Positions 22,012 through 26,091 of a stretch of 26,091 nt of DNA are shown piece after piece; the first letter of the stretch is position 1, and every line of letters begins with the position of its first letter. The position numbers were made by a program, and so were the translations under genes. Source of the DNA: a virus. The notes beneath the pieces were generated by a model. That model had not been told where the DNA came from. It saw only the letters and a list, made by a program, of their open reading frames with translations, and ran no database searches. The stretch covers positions 1-26,091 of IMG/VR virus record IMGVR_UViG_3300032240_000463; one strand, given 5' to 3'.

Positions 22012-22295
22012 GCAATCATCCTTATCAAACCAAAGGTATCGATTGTAGTGAGTAGAAGATAGTTAGCAAGGAGGCCAAAAGATTTCCTAGTAAAAGCAGC
22101 CCAAGCATAAAGAGCACAACCAAGGATCCACACAGGATATAAAGCAAGTAACGGAGGATTCGGTACCGTGAGAGCCATTGTAATGCTACAACCAATGCTA
22201 ATAAACCAAGCAAGCAATTCAACAACAAAACGATAACGATTAGAGTTCCAATCATCTTTTATCCATTCAAATAGTCCATTAAATATATCATTCAT
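22008..22295 (-). CDS. Small membrane protein with three hydrophobic segments
   Basis: The 95-residue protein has a short charged N-terminus (FEWIKDDWNSNRYRF), then three hydrophobic segments at about 25-43, 49-67 and 74-93, the last ending in LLLTTIDTFGLIRMIA. Between segments two and three lies AAFTRKSFGLLANY. I do not recognise the family with certainty. It should sit in the host inner membrane. Its ATG overlaps the endonuclease VII stop by eight bases and its own end overlaps the next start by four, so it belongs to the clamp-loader transcript. Its base composition is less AT-rich than neighbours, as expected from many Ala/Gly/Leu codons. Confidence 0.72.
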   Translation of the reverse strand: MNDIFNGLFEWIKDDWNSNRYRFVVELLAWFISIGCSITMALTVPNPPLLALYPVWILGCALYAWAAFTRKSFGLLANYLLLTTIDTFGLIRMIA

Positions 22296-22674
22296 TATTT
22301 TTTCCCAATAAGTATTTGGCAGCTCTCATAAGTGAATTGTGATTGTCACCCAAAAGACCAATACCAGTGTTGCATTGATTACACAACCAACCTCTGAACT
22401 TGTTGGTCTTTGGATCATGGTCTAAACACAATTTAGTTTTCTTGTGATTACTATGACCGCCTTGTTCCTTACCACAACAGTCGCAAACTATGGACATTGG
22501 TGGTGCAGTTCTCCGAATTTGTTTAACTAAATCGGATCTTTCTTTAATACAAGACTTGCATCTTCCATCGTGGCCATCAAATCGTGTTGGATGTTTTGCG
22601 AATTCAGAAAAAGGTTTTTCTTGTTGACAATAGATGCAACACTTTGTTGGTACTGAATCGTCAAATAAACTCAC
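22288..22674 (-). CDS. 49: Recombination endonuclease VII (T4 gp49-like)
   Basis: 128 residues with the catalytic core of endonuclease VII, which cuts Holliday junctions and branched DNA. The zinc ligands C64-x-x-C67 and C98-x-x-C101, the active-site D85-H86-D87 and N102 directly after the last Cys match the family pattern (CLDHDP, LCNQCNTGIG). The segment LLGDNHNSLMRAAKYL is also typical. Before the core an extra zinc-type motif is visible (C13-x-x-C16 and C39-x-x-C42). The start is a GTG at 22674 with GGTGA upstream, lying 14 bases within gp44; no earlier or better ATG exists. It trims branched DNA before packaging in T4. Confidence 0.9.
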   Translation of the reverse strand: MSLFDDSVPTKCCIYCQQEKPFSEFAKHPTRFDGHDGRCKSCIKERSDLVKQIRRTAPPMSIVCDCCGKEQGGHSNHKKTKLCLDHDPKTNKFRGWLCNQCNTGIGLLGDNHNSLMRAAKYLLGKNNE

Positions 22675-23593
22675 AGTTCACCATTAGTTCTGTCAAACAT
22701 GCCACAGTATTAATTTCTTGGTCTGCAACAAACGCAGCTTTATACTGATAGTCAGCAAGAATTAAAACTGCCTGTGGAATAGATTGTGGTTTCATTGTAT
22801 CATACATTGCATCATACAACTTACGGAAAAGAGTGTTACTATCAATTTCATTTGATGCAACCCATTTTCTAATTGAACCAAAATCTTTAGATGAAACGAA
22901 CTTTACAATTTCGGTAATTGAAACATCAGAAATCTGTGAAAGAATACCTGTGTCAATCTTGCCAAACTGTGAATATCGTTGCAACTCATTTAGAACACGG
23001 CGAAAGTCTGGGAAATGTTTCTTAACAAGTTCTGCAATAACCTTGTCATCAAACTCAACTTTTTCACTTTGCAAAATTGATTGAACTCGCTTGAAAAACG
23101 CAGAGGCCATCTTGGCCTTCTCACCATTCTTCAAACCAAATTCAATAACTGCACACCGTGAATGGAGTGGTTCGATGATACGATTCTTGTAGTTACATGT
23201 AAAGATGAACGAACAGTTGCCTGCAAATTCTTCGATTGCATTACGAAGCGCAGGTTGTGTCGAGTTTGGATTTAGATAATCTGCTTCGTCAATAATGATG
23301 ACCTTACGACCACCAGACAATGACATAGATGAAGCATAGTTTTTGATTTTGGTTCTGAATACATCGATACCAGATTCATCAGAACCGTTAATAACCATGT
23401 AGTCACATCCAATTTCGTGACACATAGCTTTTGCTACTGTGGTTTTACCTACGCCTGCACCACCACTTAGGAGTAAATTAGGAATCTGTTTCTGATTCAC
23501 ATACTCCTGAAATGGATGTTTCAGGCGTTCTGGTAAAATACAATCTTCGATTGCTTGAGGACGATACTTCTCGGTCCACAAAAGATGTTCCAT
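22661..23593 (-). CDS. 44: Clamp loader large subunit (T4 gp44)
   Basis: 310 residues, close to T4 gp44 (319). It is the ATPase of the clamp loader: Walker A GGAGVGKTT (residues 44-52), Walker B IIIDEADYL with D102-E103-A-D105, sensor FTCNYKNRI and the SRC motif (145-147) that carries the trans-acting arginine. The N-terminal WTEKYRPQAIEDCILP is typical of AAA+ clamp loaders. A C-terminal helical collar domain follows. RBS AAGGA, 11 bases upstream of the ATG. It acts with gp62 and gp45, whose genes flank it on either side. Confidence 0.95.
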   Translation of the reverse strand: MEHLLWTEKYRPQAIEDCILPERLKHPFQEYVNQKQIPNLLLSGGAGVGKTTVAKAMCHEIGCDYMVINGSDESGIDVFRTKIKNYASSMSLSGGRKVIIIDEADYLNPNSTQPALRNAIEEFAGNCSFIFTCNYKNRIIEPLHSRCAVIEFGLKNGEKAKMASAFFKRVQSILQSEKVEFDDKVIAELVKKHFPDFRRVLNELQRYSQFGKIDTGILSQISDVSITEIVKFVSSKDFGSIRKWVASNEIDSNTLFRKLYDAMYDTMKPQSIPQAVLILADYQYKAAFVADQEINTVACLTELMVNCEFI

Positions 23594-23628
23594 AATATAA
23601 GTCCTTCACATAATACATCATAAAAAAA

Positions 23629-23853
23629 TCAGTCACGCTCATTAAGGCGAGCAACAGCAGTCAAAAAATCTTCTTCGACTGTCCATGTACCTTTATCACC
23701 ACCGAAAAGAATTGTAGTCTTTTCTTCTCTATTTCCTTCTCCACCTGCAACTGTAACTTTTCTTTCTAAGACAGAAACAATAAATGCTGGGTTGATTGCA
23801 ATAGAGGTCTTTTCAAAACCTTCTGCTGAATTTGTAAACAGTTTAAGAGACAT
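23629..23853 (-). CDS. Small hypothetical protein between gp45 and gp44
   Basis: A 74-residue protein of unknown role. It is predicted beta-rich in the middle (SIAINPAFIVSVLERKVTV and KTTILFGGDKGTWTV) with a C-terminal helix (EEDFLTAVARLNE). The order of an I-N-P-x-x-I strand, a second strand and a short V-x-E helix recalls the small FlbD-type fold, but the resemblance is loose. The ATG has AAGGCGTAATC upstream and starts two bases after the gp45 stop. It is tightly linked to the clamp genes, so a replisome accessory is conceivable. A 35-base gap with a T-run follows before gp44. Confidence 0.72.
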   Translation of the reverse strand: MSLKLFTNSAEGFEKTSIAINPAFIVSVLERKVTVAGGEGNREEKTTILFGGDKGTWTVEEDFLTAVARLNERD

Positions 23854-23855
23854 GA

Positions 23856-24539
23856 TTACGCCTTTTCAAATTTAGAACCGGCTTCAGTAGAAATATAATA
23901 CTGGAGTGGAACATTTTTGTTTTCAAAATGTGATACACCTTTAGATGAAATAGAAACTTCATATGAACCAGGCATAACTTTACTGATGTTTTCTGTTTTG
24001 AAAATCATCTTAAACTTGTTGCCATTGCCTTCTGAAATTTCAAGTGCATCAGTATGAGCAGAATCATTCTGCAAATCTAGTGTAACGATACTAACTTTTT
24101 TACCATCAGATTCAATTGCAATATGTGGAGAAGAAAGAACAGAAGCGGCACGGAGAATCCAATCAAAATCCTCTGAAGTTAAAGAGAATTTAATCTCTGC
24201 TTCTGGCATAACAAATTGTTTCTCAGGAGGAGTAACAATCATAGTTGGTTCACAAAAACGATACTTGATTTTAGAACGACCTTTGTTGCCAACAATCACA
24301 ACATGTTTCTCATCGAATTCAAACGATGGGTCATCTTTGTGTAATGATACAACAGAAAGGAAGTTATTTAAATCATAAACACCAAAGTCAGCAGGAATTT
24401 CTTCCTTGATTGATACTTCAGCGAGAATGTTTTTATGTGACGAAACAGTTTTAAGTGTCTTGCCTTGTTTGAAGAAAATGCCTTGGTTAATAGAACCAAA
24501 GTTTTTCAAAACGGATAGTGTGTCATTTGATAATTTCAT
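23856..24539 (-). CDS. 45: Sliding clamp (T4 gp45)
   Basis: 227 residues, the size of T4 gp45 (228). The N-terminus MKLSNDTLSVLKNFGSINQGI is nearly that of T4 gp45, IYDLNGFL corresponds to VYDLNNFLSVVSLHKDD, and the end has PLQYYISTEAGSKFE like the T4 VVALEADS tail. The ring-shaped trimer encircles DNA, tethers the gp43 polymerase, and in T4 also activates late transcription with gp55 and gp33. The late promoters in this window therefore probably depend on it. RBS GAGGTAAAAT before the ATG. It starts the clamp-loader block. Confidence 0.94.
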   Translation of the reverse strand: MKLSNDTLSVLKNFGSINQGIFFKQGKTLKTVSSHKNILAEVSIKEEIPADFGVYDLNNFLSVVSLHKDDPSFEFDEKHVVIVGNKGRSKIKYRFCEPTMIVTPPEKQFVMPEAEIKFSLTSEDFDWILRAASVLSSPHIAIESDGKKVSIVTLDLQNDSAHTDALEISEGNGNKFKMIFKTENISKVMPGSYEVSISSKGVSHFENKNVPLQYYISTEAGSKFEKA

Positions 24540-24553
24540 ATTTTACCTCATAA

Positions 24554-24892
24554 TTAAGATTTGTCATTCACAGAATACATTGTATCATGCTCATATAGAA
24601 ACATGAGGCAACAAAGTGCATGTGCTAAGTGATGTTTGCCAGATTCAGGGTCATCTGCTTCACCCTCTTTCCATGCCCATAAGTGCCTTTGTAATGCATC
24701 AAAATAACGGCGTTTAGAATCAGGCACATGTTTCCAATTGTCTGGTTCGTATTTCTCTGCACCAAAAGTTAATACATCAACTGTGGCCTTTAAAGCAAGT
24801 GGTGGTAGTAAACCATATTGTAGTTTACCACCATCAAATTTGCGGCCGCCTGTTGTTGCAGTTTGCGAGACTTTAACAACATCGGCTTTCAT
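24554..24892 (-). CDS. dATP/dGTP diphosphohydrolase-like protein (DUF5664 type)
   Basis: The 112-residue all-helical protein has the GGRKFDGGKLQYGLLPPLAL start (residues 15-34) and VLTFGAEKYEPDNW, RYFDALQRHLWAW, GEADDPESGKHHLAHALCCLMFLYE segments that mark the family I know as dATP/dGTP diphosphohydrolase N-terminal domain. Metal-ligand candidates are E46, H70 and D81-H88 region acidic/His residues. Related MazZ proteins make dGMP in phages with 2-aminoadenine DNA, but no PurZ gene is in this window. It may just adjust the dNTP pool. RBS AGGGAAAC; TAATG overlap with the glycosyltransferase gene. Confidence 0.7.
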   Translation of the reverse strand: MKADVVKVSQTATTGGRKFDGGKLQYGLLPPLALKATVDVLTFGAEKYEPDNWKHVPDSKRRYFDALQRHLWAWKEGEADDPESGKHHLAHALCCLMFLYEHDTMYSVNDKS

Positions 24893-25707
24893 TATAGTTT
24901 CCCTGTAAACTGTGCAACAGCGGGCATGTTACCAGTAAAGGCATATGTTCCCACATGTTGTGTTTTCATCCAAGGACACAAGAAGATACTTCCGCCAAGT
25001 TTACGCCACATCTGACAGAACATATAATCTTCACTCAGATATCTCTCAGAACCGCCTCCAGTGATAGAATCTTTGGTGTCGATTACTGTATCAAAGTAAG
25101 CATGAATGTATCGTGTACCATCGAAATTGGCCTGACCGATATGGTCTGGTTTGTATTTGATTGCTGGATATTCTTTCTCCATTCTCTCAAACACTTCACG
25201 CTTTACCATCATAAAACCTGTACCGATTTCCATCACTTCAAGTGGTTCAGTAACAGAGAATTGTTTTGTGCCTTTTACGACATTGAAAACATATTCACCT
25301 ACAAGTTGTTCAAGTTCTTTTGGATCCATATCAGGGTTTGCTCTTGCAGCTTGTGCAATGTTACCCCAATTCATAGACTTCTTCGGATAAGGACCACCAA
25401 TCACATCTTTGTCTAGCGCCATAAGTGCTAGAACATCCTGTGGGTTGTAGTGAATATCTGAATCGATGAATAATAAGTGTGTGTGGTCTGAACGGAGAAA
25501 CTCATCGACTAGGTAGTTTCGGGCTCTTGTGATAAGTGATTCATTGAACAGGAAAGAAAACTTAGTTTCAATTCCATATTTGTTCATTGTGGTTTGCAAG
25601 TCCAAACTGGACTTGATATACAAACCGTGTGCAATGCCGCCATACATTGGTGTGGCGATAAACAGTTTGTTTTTTCTTAGTTTTTCTAATTCTACTTTGA
25701 TTTCCAT
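24892..25707 (-). CDS. GT-A glycosyltransferase
   Basis: The 271-residue protein has a single GT-A domain. LFIATPMYGGIAHGLY starts the nucleotide-sugar fold, ESLITRARNYLVDEFL is a helix with the conserved ITRARN, LLFIDSDIHYNPQDVLAL contains the D-x-D metal site, and IGGPYPKKSMNW follows as in related phage enzymes. Near the C-terminus SEDYMFCQMWRKLGG and TQHVGTYAFTGN give the acceptor and catalytic region. Such proteins are widespread in T4-like phages of aquatic bacteria; the acceptor may be phage DNA, virion protein or host surface. GGAG lies five bases before the ATG. It follows an intrinsic terminator, and no promoter was found in the 16 bases between. Confidence 0.75.
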   Translation of the reverse strand: MEIKVELEKLRKNKLFIATPMYGGIAHGLYIKSSLDLQTTMNKYGIETKFSFLFNESLITRARNYLVDEFLRSDHTHLLFIDSDIHYNPQDVLALMALDKDVIGGPYPKKSMNWGNIAQAARANPDMDPKELEQLVGEYVFNVVKGTKQFSVTEPLEVMEIGTGFMMVKREVFERMEKEYPAIKYKPDHIGQANFDGTRYIHAYFDTVIDTKDSITGGGSERYLSEDYMFCQMWRKLGGSIFLCPWMKTQHVGTYAFTGNMPAVAQFTGKL

Positions 25708-25723
25708 GACAACTCCATAAACG

Positions 25724-25761
25724 AAAAAAGAGGAAGGGATACTTATATGTATCTCTTCCTC
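25724..25761 (-). terminator. Intrinsic terminator after the winged-helix gene
   Basis: The minus strand has GAGGAAG, a mismatch, GATAC, a six-base loop (ATATAA), GTATC, the opposing mismatch and CTTCCTC (25761-25730), then TTTTTT (25729-25724). The stem has 12 pairs in two blocks. The structure lies between the HTH gene stop and the glycosyltransferase start and reads as an intrinsic terminator for rightmost transcripts. Confidence 0.85.
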
Positions 25762-25780
25762 ATTGCTTTAAACCTTAAAA

Positions 25781-26053
25781 TTAGGCAAAAGCACGCTCAC
25801 CTTGTGAACGAATTGCGGCGATACCAGCAGCGACCATACGCTTAGTTGGTGTGCCGAGGCGATAGAAGGAAACCTTATCACCATTTGTGTTGTAACGGCT
25901 ATTTAAGTAAATAGCATGACCTTCGTTACGCAACTCATTGATAGTTGCTGAAGGGTTTGCAACACCAAAAACAGATTGCATCTTCTGTGCGGTTAGGGTG
26001 TTGTATCCATCTTCTTTAGAAAGATATGCGAGGACTTTAGATTTAACTGACAT
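25781..26053 (-). CDS. Small winged-helix/HTH-like protein
   Basis: 90 residues from the ATG at 26053, which has GGAG nine bases upstream. An in-frame TTG at 26068 would add five residues and overlap the ribosome site, so it is rejected. The pattern KVLAYLSKEDGYNTLTAQKMQ, then FGVANPSATINELRNEGHAIY, followed by a beta wing (NTNGDKVSFYRLG), is that of a winged helix-turn-helix with the recognition helix at about residues 34-45. A basic helix (TKRMVAAGIAAIRSQGE) ends it. It is likely a DNA-binding regulator or a nucleoid-like phage protein. It ends at a strong intrinsic terminator, suggesting its own transcription unit. Confidence 0.78.
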   Translation of the reverse strand: MSVKSKVLAYLSKEDGYNTLTAQKMQSVFGVANPSATINELRNEGHAIYLNSRYNTNGDKVSFYRLGTPTKRMVAAGIAAIRSQGERAFA

Positions 26054-26091
26054 TACGAAATACTCCAATAATAAAACGGTCGCTTTAAGGA

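Noticed and set aside
23594-23628. T-run between the 74-residue gene and gp44 as a terminator
   Set aside because: Seven Ts follow the stop codon, but no stable stem precedes them. Termination between gp45 and gp44 would also be unexpected.
24554-24892. Claim that the phage has 2-aminoadenine (Z) DNA
   Set aside because: Only a MazZ-like family member is visible; PurZ and DatZ are absent from the window and the polymerase is T4-type family B, so the claim is not supported.
24955-25416. A 153-codon open frame on the plus strand
   Set aside because: It lies opposite a clear GT-A glycosyltransferase, is rich in Cys, His and Phe without any motif, and has no ribosome site. It is a shadow of the minus-strand gene.
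1-26091. tRNA genes, CRISPR arrays, insertion sequences, attachment sites
   Set aside because: Intergenic gaps are all under 75 bases and no tandem repeats, terminal inverted repeats, transposase, integrase or cloverleaf was seen.

Overview
The window is a stretch of a T4-like myovirus genome. Every gene that can be supported lies on the minus strand, packed with 1-50 base overlaps or very short gaps. The composition is AT-rich. A full T4-type replication core is recognisable: sliding clamp (gp45), clamp loader (gp44 and gp62), RegA translational repressor, family B DNA polymerase (gp43), UvsX recombinase, a gp40-like head chaperone and gp41 helicase, in broadly the T4 order. There are no photosynthesis genes, tRNAs, insertion sequences or CRISPR arrays. 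The gene style (Hsp20, 2OG dioxygenase, MazG-like hydrolases, many sugar-nucleotide genes) recalls T4-like phages of aquatic bacteria, but the host cannot be fixed from this sequence.

Layout in the direction of transcription (high to low coordinates): (a) 26053-24554 has a small winged-helix-like protein closed by an intrinsic terminator, then a glycosyltransferase and a dATP/dGTP diphosphohydrolase-like protein. (b) 24539-20739 is the clamp/clamp-loader/RegA block. Between gp44 and gp62 it carries endonuclease VII, a three-helix membrane protein and an unrecognised nuclease-like protein. (c) 20731-20168 is a self-contained Hsp20 unit with a perfect T4 late promoter (TATAAATA), a 5'-terminal hairpin and an intrinsic terminator. 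(d) 20153-18519 is a nucleotide-metabolism group with dCMP deaminase, an AbrB-like protein, a TagD-like cytidylyltransferase and a MazG-like hydrolase, plus a newly called 57-residue gene. (e) 18512-15263 has a sigma70-like promoter, three small genes and DNA polymerase. (f) 15266-10057 has a 2OG dioxygenase, a membrane protein whose tail resembles the polymerase clamp-binding tail, UvsX, gp40, gp41 and a DruA-like protein. (g) 10047-7407 looks like a late module: a late promoter fused to a hairpin that covers the Shine-Dalgarno site, a 366-residue unknown, a ligase-fold protein with a capsid-targeting-like N-terminus, and a 90-residue unknown. (h) 7365-1 is a surface-sugar cluster of glycosyltransferases, methyltransferases, GmhA, a HddA-type GHMP kinase, a cytidylyltransferase-cupin fusion, a GDP-fucose synthase-like reductase, a GDP-mannose dehydratase-like enzyme and the first codons of a second one.

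The replication proteins would form the phage replisome and recombination machinery, with RegA probably tuning their translation. The sugar cluster appears able to make a nucleotide-activated heptose, 6-deoxyheptose or fucose and to transfer and methylate it. Its acceptor (virion protein, DNA or host glycan) is not visible here. The most interesting signals are the late promoter/hairpin switch at 10016-10047, the putatively packaged ligase-like protein at 7679-8911, the clamp-binding-like tail on a membrane protein at 13897-14718, and the hybrid heptose pathway. All functional calls come from reading motifs in the translated sequence; no database search was run.
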